Of a stretch of DNA of 64,000 nucleotides, positions 11,401-23,179 are shown piece after piece. The translations under genes were made by a program, and so were the position numbers. The stretch comes from Sclerotinia nivalis (Eukaryota; Ascomycota; Leotiomycetes; Helotiales; Sclerotiniaceae): assembly GCA_029531795.1 (NCBI GenBank), contig JAPEIS010000011.1:744001-808000 (forward strand), in the 5' to 3' direction. The stretch's first letter is position 1. Each line of letters begins with the position of its first letter. The notes beneath the pieces were generated by a model that searched no databases, was not told where the DNA came from, and saw only the letters and a program-made list of their open reading frames with translations.

Positions 11401-12338
11401 AAAGAAATCCGGGGTAGCATTAGGGGCAAAGACCCTGTTTTTTTCTACCTTTCCCCTTCTAACAATCATTCTCTCCACTTGTTAACCTTCCATCAACCAT
11501 TTTTCTCGCCCGCGGAGAAGTACAATTCTATCAAGGCAAATGTTTGGTGTGATTTTGATCATAAATATGAGATATGATGGAATGGCAGGTGATTACCCCG
11601 CAAATGCGCACATCACTACCTTTGACGTCAGCCTATATCTTTCTTGTTATCTTATCTATTTCTTCTTAAGATTTTTGGATATATACTTTCCATGTGATTG
11701 GAGATGTTTTACGGTTCCATCGGCTGCAATGCGACCCAACAATCATCCAAAAATGCATGTTGATAATTTTAGTCAAGCTACCCTTCTATCCTTCCCGCTT
11801 TTAGTTCTTTCGACCTTGCAGAAATCGTTTCATTTGCTGCCACACCGCTGGGTATGAACGATTTAGGCAGGTCCTCATCACAAGGGCGAAGTTGCTCATT
11901 ATCCGTAACCGACTTTTTGAGTTTATTATCGTGCCATTTCGGCCTTGTGAGCTATCTGGTTAATTGTTACAAAGATTATTTTAAACAAGTTTCTATTTTG
12001 GCTAATCTCACTAAGATTTTAAAGACGTCTAGGTATCTAGGCGACTTCACATACAGCTATACGACGGACATGGCTTCACGCGCTCGCAGAAAAGTGTGCA
12101 TTCAAATGCAATATACCATCTCCTAAAACTGATTCACGCATGGCAAGTGCTAGTCCAATCATGGATTCATATGTATTATCCTTCATCACTGCAACCTGGA
12201 TAGTTTCTACATACAGACCAAAGGACCAATGAATGCATACCAACAGCAACAGCAACAGCAATTCTCAACGCCCTAAAACATTAAAATACATTTATATTTT
12301 GCACGAACGAACCTCCAACATTAAGTGGCAGGGCCACA
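8457..12338. other. 3.9-kb gene-free region upstream of nmrA
   Basis: A long upstream region with only short frames of no recognisable family. Sites matching the fungal GATA-factor core (AGATAA) occur on the plus strand at 8919, 9256, 9772, 10076 and 11011. I see no transposon signature. A CAGCAA repeat lies near 12241. Non-coding transcripts cannot be judged from sequence. Confidence 0.5.
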
Positions 12339-13874
12339 TTATTGTAAAGTTAGTGTCCAAATTTTTGACTCTGCTAGTCTTCTGACAGCCGCTGGGAATT
12401 CTGGAGCTGCTAGCCGGTAGACCAAAGGACTTTGCATTGCTTCTGTCAGGGTCTTTGCGGTACTTTCCAACTCTTGAGCCACTTCGTCCACATTCCCTAT
12501 GCCATATTCATGATTGTATCTTGATTTTGCTACCTCAATTTTATTCGACGCGTTTTCCCAAGTTTTGAGTATATCCCCAATGGCCTTGGCTATATTAATG
12601 ATAGCTGTCGAGTATGTCTCGAAAGCCTCCGGTGGAACCCTAATGTTGGAGGGGATAACTTCATGCATGAGTTCGTTGTAGAGACGTCCGAGATTTCTAC
12701 GGTCAGGGGAACAGCTGGGCTTGTTTAATGAACCGAGTAACTCGCACATGAGAAGTTCGCCTTCGCGGTATGCTTTTTGTGGTATATCGGAAAAATCCTG
12801 GAATGTAATATTATACGCAGCTTTGATCCAGTCCGTACGGGATCCCTGGGAACCAGCGTTCCTAGCATATCCATCAAAATCTCCCGCAAACTCCGCTGTA
12901 GCTTCGATTTGTCGTTGGAGGAAAGAACGCCAATCATGATCCAATTCTCGATTCTTGGCGACGAAATCATCTATGAGCCAAATTAGGTAAGACCTTCCCC
13001 CCCTTTGTGCTTCCAAAATTTCCTTCCGGACTGATGCAATAGATAGGACAGCTTGATTAAAAGGACTATCCTCTAATCTCCTAAGCGTTCCGTCCTCATC
13101 CAATAGCACCTTGGCAGCGTCGCTAATAGCCGAAGCAATATCAATGACAACATTTGCGTTTGTTTTCTCTGCATTTCTCTCAATCGCATCTGCCACAAAC
13201 CGATTCTCATACAAGTCATGTCCTCCTGCAAAGAGAGCCGCAGCCGTGAGGAGTAGAGGAATAATTATCCACCAAAGCCAAGCCCATCCATATTCCCTCG
13301 AAATGGTAGCGAAAACCCCATTTGAGAGCGGAGGCGGCGTCACAATAAACTCTCGCTGCTCAGAAGAAACTCTCCGTGGAGAAACCTGCGTATGCTTCAC
13401 CGACGTAGTCTTGGAACTAAATGAAAGCGGTCTCGGCGGCGTCTTATGAGATGGACTCGGAGCAGACCGCGTTGGGTCGGTCTGAGATATAGAGGTATTT
13501 GACCGTCCAGTATCCGGCTGAGAAAAACGTCGTTGAGCCATCGATACGGGTACAGGCGGAGGTGATGTTTCCGTTTCCTTTTCGTTTGCAAAATCGTTCC
13601 GGATATTATGATCTTTTAAAAATTTATCGTGAAGCGCAACGGCTCGTTCAACTTGTTCACGAGCTTCGCGCTGAAGAGAAGTCTCTCCTTCTTTTGAAGA
13701 ATATTTGTCGTCTCCGCTGTCGAAATCGTTGCCAAGGTCTCCGAGTTCGTCGGCGAGCGTTTTTCCCCCGTATCCTTGGTCTTCGGTCGGCGTGTTGCTC
13801 TGTACTCTGCTACCTGGTAAACTGTCGTTTATAGGACCACTGTAATTTTCTAAAAGACCGCCCGATCGTGGCAT
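12339..13874 (-). CDS. Single-pass membrane protein of unknown function
   Basis: A 511-residue single-exon protein I cannot assign. The N-terminal about 190 residues are polar and disordered-looking, with acidic, Ser/Thr and Pro-rich stretches (SPPPVPVS, SPSHKTPPRPLSFS). One strong hydrophobic segment follows at about 197-217 (WLWWIIIPLLLTAAALFAGG). The remaining about 290 residues are mainly helical in character and rich in charged residues (for example ASAISDAAKVLLDEDG and KAIGDILKTWENASNK), with few cysteines. No signal peptide is seen, so a tail with a small cytosolic or lumenal N-terminal region and a C-terminal helical domain is likely. Other fungi have similar architectures of unknown role; I do not name a family. 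Confidence 0.75.
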   Translation of the reverse strand: MPRSGGLLENYSGPINDSLPGSRVQSNTPTEDQGYGGKTLADELGDLGNDFDSGDDKYSSKEGETSLQREAREQVERAVALHDKFLKDHNIRNDFANEKETETSPPPVPVSMAQRRFSQPDTGRSNTSISQTDPTRSAPSPSHKTPPRPLSFSSKTTSVKHTQVSPRRVSSEQREFIVTPPPLSNGVFATISREYGWAWLWWIIIPLLLTAAALFAGGHDLYENRFVADAIERNAEKTNANVVIDIASAISDAAKVLLDEDGTLRRLEDSPFNQAVLSIASVRKEILEAQRGGRSYLIWLIDDFVAKNRELDHDWRSFLQRQIEATAEFAGDFDGYARNAGSQGSRTDWIKAAYNITFQDFSDIPQKAYREGELLMCELLGSLNKPSCSPDRRNLGRLYNELMHEVIPSNIRVPPEAFETYSTAIINIAKAIGDILKTWENASNKIEVAKSRYNHEYGIGNVDEVAQELESTAKTLTEAMQSPLVYRLAAPEFPAAVRRLAESKIWTLTLQ

Positions 13875-15474
13875 TTTTTGGTTGAGGTCTAGATGGATGA
13901 TCGTGTTTGTAGAAGGTGGGGCGTTGGGTGAGAATGTAGAGGTTTACCCGTCGTACTAGCACTGTGCTTTCTTTTGTGTGTGGAAATTTCCGGAAGGGGT
14001 AGTATGCTTACGGACGGATACTTTATTCGGGTATTTTGTCAAAGGGGGAAGGATAATGAAACTATGAGCTTCGAAACTCGACAAGGAAATTCGGCTTTGT
14101 TACGTTCGTGCATGACACTGAAAGCGGATTTCTTCTTTTCCCTCTTCGCTCTTTCAGGGAAGAATGAAGTAGAAAAAGAAATAGTAATAGAAAGGAAAGT
14201 TTTGAAATATGACGCGGATTCTGTAGATACCTAGGTACAGATAGATAGATGGAGTTTTGCGTCTTCTCGAAATAGGATTGAGGTTTCAAACTTGATTCTT
14301 ATGGATGATAAAGGATTCGAATTTGGATCGGAAGAAAGGGTTGTAAATACTTTGTAAAGTATATCAGGTTGCCTCATTTTCTTTATAGTCTGGAATACTT
14401 TGAAGCTCGAATAGGTATCGAAAAAGTATATCAGTAGTGCCTCATTTTTTAAAGCCTTGGAAGAATACCTTGAGACTCAAATAGTTATCGAAAGTTTGGG
14501 AATCTTCCTTCTATTTGAGAAGAATTGTCCCGTTGAGTGAGAGTGAGGGGGTTGGTATTCTAGGTGATTTTATTATCATACATAAGTTACACTATAATTA
14601 TACTAGAAATGATTAATCGTAGATTCCCCAGCTTAATATAGGATAATAATTTAACACAGCCATCAAAGTAGATAAACACTAACACGGAACCAAAAAATAC
14701 TTTAGTGTTCTTACATTTTTCATAATGTATTAGACTAAATCATGTATCAGAAAAAGGAATCTCGTGTTATTTATCGTATGAGTGATTTTGGAATGGCTTG
14801 AGTAGCTTGAGAGGAGTGCTGATTTTTACAGGAATACCTGGTGTGTATGGAGTAAATGGTGATTATCGTATTATGTATTTATGGGATTTTGATTTATGTA
14901 TATGTGTATATCTATTTCATCCATCTATAGCTTTCGTTTGAGGCGTTTCGTGGACTCAGATACTCTTATTCCATTTCATCTCATCATTCTAATCCTATTT
15001 CACTCTTTCCATTCCCTACTTCTTACTATTATCTGATACCTATTATCTACTACCTCATACCTATTACCCTATTATACTATTACCTATCAACCATCATCTA
15101 CACACCATTAAACCTCCCTCCCACCAACCCAAAAACTCCCTCACAAATCCCCACTACTTCATCCATTTATTCCAATAACCAAATTCGTATATAAAAATAA
15201 AACATCATCAGATAATCCCATCTCTTAGATTTCATTTTCTACCCTAAACCTAGAAATCCACCATCTGATACTATCATATCATATCCTATCACATTTCATC
15301 CCATTTCCTACCTGAAACTATGGATTCGCTATTCTATTCTATTATATATTATATATTTATCATGTACCTTCTAGTTGAAATCTTGAATTTTTATAGTGAT
15401 GTGTTTATTTATTTATCTATTTATCTATTACTTCTTTTGTTGTAAAAATCAAAGGAAGATAGAGCAAGAGTGAG
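13875..15474. other. Intergenic
   Basis: Begins with the promoter side of the membrane-protein gene and becomes AT- and C/T-rich (15.0-15.3 kb) toward the repeat at 15475. No coding frame supported. Confidence 0.55.
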
Positions 15475-15640
15475 AGCGAAGAGCAGAGTGGAAGTAGGAA
15501 CAGAGTAGAAGTAGGAGTAGAAGTAGGAGTAGAAGTAGAAGTAGGAGCAGAGTAGAAGTAGGAGCAGAGTAGAAGTAGGAGTAGAAGTAGGAGCAGAGTA
15601 GAAGTAGGAGCAGAGTAGAAGCAGGAGCACAATAGAAATA
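15475..15640. repeat. Purine-rich tandem repeat
   Basis: Array built of hexamers GTAGAA, GTAGGA and GCAGAG in varying order, about 165 bp, purine-rich on the plus strand. It creates Ser/Thr/Tyr/Leu-rich shadow frames on the minus strand. Confidence 0.85.
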
Positions 15641-16006
15641 GAAGAAGTATACGGAATCATCAAGAAGTAGAGAAAGAAAAGGTTGGGATGTCGGTTTTAT
15701 GTATTAAGTAAACAAGCAAGCAAGTAAGTAAACGTAAATAATTTTGATTAGTTACATTGATGGAAAAAAATTATGTATATGTCATGAAATAAATAACCGT
15801 TGTGCTTCTAGAAAAAAGAAATCTAATCTTACCTTATCTTTTTACGAGGTACATTTACCTCCTTTTCTGCTGCGCATTGCCGAAACACCAAAGATCTAAA
15901 TGAGACGTATAAAAAAAAACTGAAATAGGAAATGAAACCAAAAAAAAAAAAAAAAAAAACGTCCAAGGAACTAACCACCTACGCAACTTACCTTCCAAAC
16001 CCCCAC
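15641..16006. other. Spacer with poly-A run
   Basis: Between the purine repeat and the 3' end of the CCHC gene. It holds a long A run near 15941-15959. Probably the 3' UTR of the minus-strand gene. Confidence 0.5.
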
Positions 16007-17428
16007 CTAAAACTGCATCACCCCCCCCTCCCACCACTTCCTCTCCCTCTCCTCCCTCCTCACCCTCTCACCCTTCACCCTCCACCTCCTCAACTCCAAA
16101 TCCAAAATATCAACCATAACCACATCCCCCTCCCCATCAAACCTACACATGCCCCCATGTTCCTCGCCGCCATACCCACCCGGCGGCATCCCCCACCTAA
16201 ACCCCCTCTCCCCCTCCCTATCATCCTGCTCAACCCACACATCCTTCACGCCGCCCATCTCATAATCATTTTCCCCCCAAGTCCTCCCCTGATGCGAATT
16301 CTGCGGATGCGGCCAGATATAGGTATTCTTGGCTGGGATTTTCATCGGGTCGCCGAGCCAGTAGCTGTTGGGACGAGGATACTGTTTGTTGCTTGGATGG
16401 TGGAGATCGGGGTGTGGACGCCAGGAGGGGTGGCTGCGTGGGAGTAGCCAGAGGTAGGTGGCGCAGTCGGGGGCTTTGTGCCCGAGTTCGTTGCAGGTGG
16501 TGCAGTTGGTGGAGCGGTAGCGTGCGCGGTAGGTGGAGGAGTCGGGGTGGTCTGGGTGGTCTGGGTTGGGACCGCCGGGGTGGGTTAGGTAGGGTGCTGG
16601 GTGGGAGGGGTGGAGATAGTCTGGGCTGTGGGAGTTGATGCTTTCGTTGTTGTTTGGGTAGTGAGGATAGCTTGGTTCATGGGTTGGAGGATTATATTGG
16701 GTTTGCTGTTGTTGTTGTTGTTGTCCAAAGCCGAAATTGACAGGTGGAATTTGTTGGGATTGGATTTGTTCGGTGTGGGCAGGAGACTGATATTGATTGT
16801 AAGCAGGATCGATATGTCCGCTTGTTTGGCCATCAGCAAAATTAACTCCTTTTCCATTATCATTTTTCTTACCACCAGGGTTTGGATTGGTGATTGCATC
16901 GAATCCTTCTTTCTCACACGCATTATTCCAATGTCCTGAAATTCGACATAATTTACAAGGACGACTAGGATATTTCCCATCAGCGAAAAATTGTGAGATG
17001 TCTTCTCCAGTAGGTGCTAGACATTGTCCTGGGTTTGCATTTCCTTGTTGGCCATTGTTGTTGCTGTTGCTGTTATTGTAATTATTGTTGTTCCCACTAC
17101 CATTCTTTGATTTCCAAGTCCTACACTGATCTTCCCAATGATTCCTACCACATTCCCTACAATCCGGCAAATCCTTTCCTCTCTTTCCTTCTCCTTTAGG
17201 ATTATTATGACAATCAGATTCCCAATGACCCTTTCTATCACAAATGCGACATTCGGAGAAATCTCGGGGCACCTTACCTTTGTTTTGATTTCCTCCGTTT
17301 CCTCCATTATTGTTGCTACCCTTACCTCTATTGTTTCCTCCCTTATTGAATCTGTTATTGTTATTGTGACTAAAACCGCCATTAGCACCACCATTAGAAT
17401 TGGAGTTCTTACGCTTTTCTTTTCCCAT
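16007..17428 (-). CDS. Asn/Gly-rich protein with four CCHC zinc knuckles
   Basis: A 473-residue protein with a basic, Asn/Gly-rich N-terminus and four zinc knuckles, which usually bind single-stranded RNA or DNA. Knuckles: C60-C63-H68-C73, C90-C93-H97-C102 (one residue short between Cys and His), C158-C161-H166-C171 and C309-C312-H317-C322. Three carry GHW or NHW in place of the aromatic pattern. Between knuckles 3 and 4 is a Pro/Gln/His/Tyr-rich linker with a Gln run (235-242). The C-terminal 150 residues contain WLGDP and YIWPHP and end in an Arg/Glu-rich stretch. It is not retroviral Gag: there is no capsid region and no pol nearby. Probably a cellular RNA-binding protein, with the specific role unknown. 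Confidence 0.75.
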   Translation of the reverse strand: MGKEKRKNSNSNGGANGGFSHNNNNRFNKGGNNRGKGSNNNGGNGGNQNKGKVPRDFSECRICDRKGHWESDCHNNPKGEGKRGKDLPDCRECGRNHWEDQCRTWKSKNGSGNNNNYNNSNSNNNGQQGNANPGQCLAPTGEDISQFFADGKYPSRPCKLCRISGHWNNACEKEGFDAITNPNPGGKKNDNGKGVNFADGQTSGHIDPAYNQYQSPAHTEQIQSQQIPPVNFGFGQQQQQQQTQYNPPTHEPSYPHYPNNNESINSHSPDYLHPSHPAPYLTHPGGPNPDHPDHPDSSTYRARYRSTNCTTCNELGHKAPDCATYLWLLPRSHPSWRPHPDLHHPSNKQYPRPNSYWLGDPMKIPAKNTYIWPHPQNSHQGRTWGENDYEMGGVKDVWVEQDDREGERGFRWGMPPGGYGGEEHGGMCRFDGEGDVVMVDILDLELRRWRVKGERVRREERERKWWEGGVMQF

Positions 17429-18172
17429 TTTTGCTTTTCTTTTCTTCTCTTTTCTCTTCTATCTTTTGCTAAGTGATTGACTATGCGACCTGCGCTAGTG
17501 TAAATGAATAATAGTTATAATTGGTGTAAACGATTTTTTTTGGTAGTATATATTGATGTGAAATTATATATGAACAATATTCTTACTCGTGTTGTTGTTG
17601 TCGTATTGAAAATAATGTGTGTGAGATGAAGAAGAATAGGATTGTTCAACATCTGTGCGGATGGGATTATATGTACCTGTCCTACAATAAAGAACAATAA
17701 TCTCTTTATGGGAAAGAAATGAAAGAAATCAACAAATGCATTGTGAGGTTGTTGTTCTAGGTTGTTGTTCACTGAGAGAGAACAAAGACCGAGAGGTAAT
17801 TCCTATGTATATTTCCAAGCAATAATCCCAGTTCTTTGAGAATTCCTTTTCTTTCTTTCATGAGTTGTTCCAAGATTCTTTCTGTGTAGCCCATTCCCTG
17901 ATAAAAAAAACACGATGTTAGTGGCAGGGCTGAAAGATAGAATTGTCTGGATGTGTATAGCCTAGTGATTTTTATATGTAATTGTACATTGTCCATGAAT
18001 TATTGAACAAGTGCTCGTGAAGGAGTACAAATGCTGCGTAATTTCATATGAGATAAATCATCCTTTTAAATGCTGATGCGGTGCTCCCTTGTAAGCTAGA
18101 CTTCTATTAATATAATCAACTCATTTTTTCAGCTTATTGGTACGAGAGGACACTTGAATTACCGATTCCAAG
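17429..18172. other. Divergent promoter region
   Basis: Separates the divergently transcribed CCHC gene and the CxCxxC gene. It contains C/T-rich tracts near the CCHC start and no supported gene. Confidence 0.55.
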
Positions 18173-19495
18173 ATGCCATCCTGGAACTTCTCCGGCGTGG
18201 ATTTCAACAGTATGACTGAACTCCCCACTTGGGCCTTTTCGCACTTACCTCTTAACGAATATGCAGAATTTATTCCGCATGTCAACATGTATGATGCAGA
18301 TGATGAAGGTTTCAACGAGGATCAACTCAGTCGCAGAATTCGTGAGATCAAAGAAGAAGAAGAACCAACCCATGTTGTAGATTCCATCCAGTCATGGAAT
18401 TACCCAGCAGCAAGTACACATCTTCAATCACGAATCCAACAACTCAAGGAAGAGGAACGAGAACAAAAAGAACAAAAAGAAGAAGAAGAAGAGAGAATAA
18501 GACAGGAACTATACAGTCAAGCAAGAGATAGCGAGCAACCAAACTCTCTAAGCGAATGCTCAGATTATCCACAAGTAACTTATCTCCAACTTCACGAACC
18601 TCTTCCAAGAACTGACGATTCTCAAGTTTTCCATCGAAACACTCGAGCTGGACTCTCCTCGCCGATTCGCCAAAGTACTTTCACCTTCACCAGCGACAAA
18701 GAATTCGAAATAAAAGCTAAAGAAAAAACACCAATAATCTCTGAGGCACCTCGTCGAAAGACTCGAATTGGAGTCTCCTCGCTCAGACTTGACCAACCTC
18801 CTCCAATCATCGACTTTTCCAAAATTTTCCCCCAAAACGCACGAAACGAAGTCTCTCCACCTATGGATATTCAAGCCGAAAACAAATTCCCAGGTTTTGA
18901 AACGATGAACTTTGAGAAATTGATTTTCGACTACGAAGTCGCACCCCTTTTACACCCAACTCGCCCAGCCGAAATTTACCGCTGCGACATTGAACGACCG
19001 AAACATTTCAGTATGGAACCGCATTGGTTCCATGACACTGAAAAAAAGAAATGTTGGTGCAACCATTGCATTCAATATAGAGAAACGCGGTCCACAGGTA
19101 ATCAATTAGAGGCGCATGACTTTGATAAGTGGTGTCTTTGCTCTCGCTGCATGGAAATTTGGCACGAAAACTTGGCTGAAGATGAATATTGTAATTGTCA
19201 AAATTGTGTCTCAACTAATAAAGCACAAGCCCTCGAGGAAGAAAAAGAAGCACTTGCTGAACTCGATGATGCACTATTTGCTGAAATCGAAAAAGCACTT
19301 GCCTATTTCCAGAATCCCCTCCAATTACCTGAAAAACCACCAAATTTAGAACAACGAATCCCCGAGTCCTCGCAGAAGCTACCGTCAGACCCTCTCTGTG
19401 AAGATCCAACAAAAGTTGTGCCTGAATCAAAGGAAGGTTCCTCTAATTTATTCAACACAATTCGTGAGAACTTGTGGTTGGATTCTGATTCTTAA
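18173..19495 (+). CDS. Unknown protein with three CxCxxC motifs
   Basis: A 440-residue single-exon protein I do not recognise. The N-terminus (1-55) is acidic. Residues about 52-115 form a charged helix, likely coiled coil, dense in Glu/Lys/Arg. A middle region contains three loosely repeated segments ending in NTRAGLSSP, KTRIGVSSL and NARNEVSPP (about 155-230). The notable part is three evenly spaced cysteine motifs of one type: C294-C296-C299, C321-C323-C326 and C340-C342-C345, with nearby His, Trp and Asp. Nine cysteines in this pattern suggest metal binding, perhaps a small zinc or Fe-S module, but I know no family with it. The C-terminus is acidic and Pro-rich. Function unknown. Confidence 0.75.
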   Translation: MPSWNFSGVDFNSMTELPTWAFSHLPLNEYAEFIPHVNMYDADDEGFNEDQLSRRIREIKEEEEPTHVVDSIQSWNYPAASTHLQSRIQQLKEEEREQKEQKEEEEERIRQELYSQARDSEQPNSLSECSDYPQVTYLQLHEPLPRTDDSQVFHRNTRAGLSSPIRQSTFTFTSDKEFEIKAKEKTPIISEAPRRKTRIGVSSLRLDQPPPIIDFSKIFPQNARNEVSPPMDIQAENKFPGFETMNFEKLIFDYEVAPLLHPTRPAEIYRCDIERPKHFSMEPHWFHDTEKKKCWCNHCIQYRETRSTGNQLEAHDFDKWCLCSRCMEIWHENLAEDEYCNCQNCVSTNKAQALEEEKEALAELDDALFAEIEKALAYFQNPLQLPEKPPNLEQRIPESSQKLPSDPLCEDPTKVVPESKEGSSNLFNTIRENLWLDSDS

Positions 19496-21799
19496 ACTAG
19501 TTTTGATTTTGATGCGGAGTAGATTCCTTTCCTCATAATTTTCATATGGTTAAATAGGGTAAGTCGTAGATCTACATCCTGGTGATGTACTCTCTATGAT
19601 GAGAAAAATAAATCCATGGAAATTTGGCAACAATAAAACCCCCGAAAAAACAACCCAAAAAAATTGATTTAAAAAAATAGTTCTTCCTCAAAAGTGTATG
19701 AATAGAACGTGATGTAATGATGTATGAGTAAAAAGTAATGTGATTTTGGTGGTATTAACAACGAAGGCGGATACAAGGTTTTTCTTTGTTGCCAGCCAGT
19801 ACGACAAATATAGACTGTTCGTACAAAGAAAATCCCTCCTAAGTCAAATGGAACCGCAAATTCTACCTAAATAAACCTATATGTATTTATAACACTCGAG
19901 ACAACTCCAAGGGAAAGAGAGGTTTGCAATGCATTTGTTGTAATGTAAGGATGTGATTGTTGGTAAATATTCACCAACAACATGAAGATTGAACAAGACA
20001 AGATTCGATAACTCCAAGATTGGAGGAGATAGGTAGATGAGATAGGTCGATAGAACATAATACGCAATAACTTCTCGTATTGGACCAAAGAAATACCTCA
20101 ACTACATTCATTGTCCTAAAGGAATTGATGTGATTTCGGATTTTCGGATGACATTCCCGCTCGTGTAAACCATATTTCAAATTCTGACGGTAGAATGAAA
20201 ATTGCCCCGCCTCATGTCTCATAGATGTCCTTGCAGAATCTCAGAATTTCAATAGAAGAATGAAAATTTCCCGACCAAGCATCCATTGGAAATCAAACCC
20301 CCACGAGTTTGCATATTCTTAATTAAAGGCACTGAGTCAAAACTTTTGGGCGGTACCTAAATGCAGGTACTTGACTGCCTAAAGATCCCAAATTCCCATC
20401 ATGGTACTTGCGCAGCGAGCGGTAACAAATTTTAATATAGGTATCAATACATCTGCATCGCCAACAAATACATAGCCACTTCAAAAAATTGTACATCAGT
20501 AGCATCACAGACTATTTTGATCGACAAGAAGTATTTCACCGAGAAAAAACGCATGTCTCAATGCCCAACATAGAAGCGATTGGTTGAAGGTAGCCTTAAG
20601 GCGCACTTATATGCATGCCATTCTGACATGCCTTTTATCTTCGTAATAACTCTCGCTGATAGAGGCGCTTAGCAGCGTCAAATTATAGATGAAAAGCTTA
20701 ACAAGGGTGACTCGGATGCTTCTTGTGCTATTTCCATGAAGCGAAAGGATTTTTGGGGGGATTTTTTATTTTATTTTGCAATTTCTGCGGAGGGCAGTGT
20801 TGGTGTTAACACGTTTCTCAGCCATTTTGAGTTGTTCCCAACGAACAGCGCCTAAACTTGCTAGGGGTTTATTGTTGGGCTGTAAGAATTGTGATAAGGA
20901 TGGTGAGCGGTTCGGAAACGATAGGAACTGAAGACAATTTTGAGGATGTACAGTAAAAACAAAACTTCTTCAATCTCGTCGAACATTGCGGGACAACCGA
21001 TGAAGCTTTGAGAGGCCATGGTCTTAACCAAGAAGACCGGATCTGAAGGCTGAAGACTAAATGGAACAGAGTGTATCATGTGACTATCAACGGTTAGCTG
21101 CATTAAATTTCTGGTCCCGGGGTCAGCAAGATGTGGATATTTGGGAAGTGGATAGAAAACGCGGAGATGCTCAAACAGTTTGTGGCCGAGCTAAAGTGGA
21201 TCCTCTCTTCAAAGGATCATCTCTGGAGGAAAAGAGGAGATTGGACATCTGGAGATTTTGGAGAAGTGGGATGATTTTCCTTCTTTAGGTGGGGATTTGC
21301 GCAGTCTGTCAGTGGCATTTTTGTTATGGTAGCATGTGTGTTATGGCAGCATGTGTGTCATGGCAGCAATGGTAATGGTATGGGAAACTGGTTGAATCAT
21401 GAATGACGATATGGAAGGATTTTCACCTAGAAATGTACCTTACTAGGTAGGTAGATAGTATAGGTAGTTACAGGAAGAGTCGACCAGATGGAATATAGAA
21501 TTTTGACGTGTTTGAGTTTGATGATTGGGAAGCACCCGGTTCTCCATTGCTTGCTTGTGCTTGGTAAGAGAGAGAGAGCAACTCAACTCAAGCCAAGGTA
21601 AAAACTACTCTATACTCACCAATCATGTCAACCTACCTAAATGAGGTTTGCTACTAAGAATGAAAAAATGATTTGTTAGTGAAATCTAAACCCCGCACAG
21701 ATTTGCATAAATTTAAAATTTTACTTTACCACTGAAAAAGCTCATCTCTTTCTTTTATCATTCCTAGCATGGACCGGATTTTGATTATTGATGGATCTT
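19496..21799. other. Intergenic
   Basis: Downstream of the CxCxxC gene. Only short frames without coding character. No RNA gene or transposon recognised. Confidence 0.5.
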
Positions 21800-21990
21800 T
21801 TTTGACAACTACCTAGTACTTACTATTTAGTACTTACTACCTAGTACTTATTACCTACTACCTAGTACTTACTACCTAGTACCTACTACCTAGTACTTAC
21901 TACCTAGTACTTACTACCTAGTACTTACTACCTAGTACTTACTACCCTACTACCTACTACCTAGTACTTACTTCCCTACTACCTACTACA
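21800..21990. repeat. 14-bp minisatellite
   Basis: Tandem array of CTACCTAGTACTTA with minor variants (TTACCTACTA, CTTCCCTACTA), about 12-13 units. It lies about 1.2 kb upstream of the glycogen synthase start. Confidence 0.85.
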
Positions 21991-23179
21991 TTCCATTTTG
22001 GTCATTTTTGACGCCCATCGTGAGATGGAACAAAGAGGTACTCATTAGGCAGTAGATTGGGAAATTGTTCTCAGGAGCGACAGCAACAAAGTGCTCTTTC
22101 TTCTTGCTTGCAGTGTAAAAATCCGGCTGCGTCATGATTAACAAGCTGTGGAGAGCTTATGTAGGATTCTTTTTATTTTAAAACATCGAAACACACACCA
22201 AGTGAAGCGCCTCCGGTTACCCCCCAATTTGCCAAATCAGCGGGGGTGTAACCAATCAAAGCTATCAATATTCGTGAAACCCACACATTAATTCCATAGT
22301 AGTACCGTATATAGTTTAGCTCGATATCCGAAAGTGGAAAAGCTTGGACCCGACCAACATTAGGGACCAAAACCTTCCGTTTTCTTTTTTATCACTTTGT
22401 GCCGGGAAATTCGAAATTCGAAGTTCGAACAACAAGAACTGGTGAAATATTTTCAAACATCCAACATCTCATCCAATTTATTCATCTCCTTCCATTTTCA
22501 TTCAGTTCAATTGGTACCTTATCAACGACGTGTACGTGTACGGTACAATCATAAGTGAAAAACTCTTCACTTATTTGTTGTACAATATATAATCATTTCT
22601 TTTCTGTATATTACCTAGGCTCGGGCTTATCGACAGCCGTCACCTAATCATCTTACTCGTCAACTTAATCTCAAGAACGAGTGGGAACCAATTGAAAATC
22701 GAACAACCTCAGACAGTAAGTATTTTTTGGGGGGTTTTATCCAATTGATTCATCTCAAATTCTCTTGAAAATATGGGATGGAGGGGTTATCATTATTCTT
22801 TTATGACTTGTGCGGCATCAGAGGTCATTCGTACAGCCAGATTGATATATGGTATGGTCGCGCTAATGCGGTTGTGGGGAAAGCTCTTATAGTTCTACGT
22901 TCCCATAAATTTCGTCAGAGGAGCTCCGAGCTTCTTTCCTTGATCATCATCAACTTGCAACCAAGAAGATTCTCAGAACAACAAGAAATATCCAACAATT
23001 GTTATTTGCAGTCGTATCACTTTACATATACATTCTGCTCCTCAACAAGATACTTTTTGGATCTTCAACTTTGATTCTTTACTCTTTCATATCTGCAATC
23101 TGCAACTCTGCAGTCTCTCATCCACCCCACTTTAACAACTCTGGTTCATATAGCGACACCTGTCGCAATTTGAGTCAAA
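21991..23179 (+). promoter_or_regulatory. Glycogen synthase promoter and 5' leader, possible leader intron
   Basis: The stretch before the glycogen synthase ATG is C/T-rich and has no coding frame of its own. A consensus donor GTAAGT occurs at 22716-22721 and C/T-rich AG sites follow around 22.9-23.1 kb, so a 5'-UTR intron is plausible. This is inference; no transcript evidence is available. Confidence 0.35.

Noticed and set aside
15417..15663. Ser/Leu/Tyr-rich minus-strand frames
   Set aside because: Encoded entirely by the purine-rich hexamer array.
15932..16447. 171-codon Pro/His/Leu-rich plus-strand frame
   Set aside because: Shadow of the CCHC gene's C-terminal coding region on the opposite strand.
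16007..17428. Zinc knuckles as a retrotransposon Gag
   Set aside because: No capsid segment, LTRs or pol nearby; four knuckles with spacing and linkers unlike Gag.
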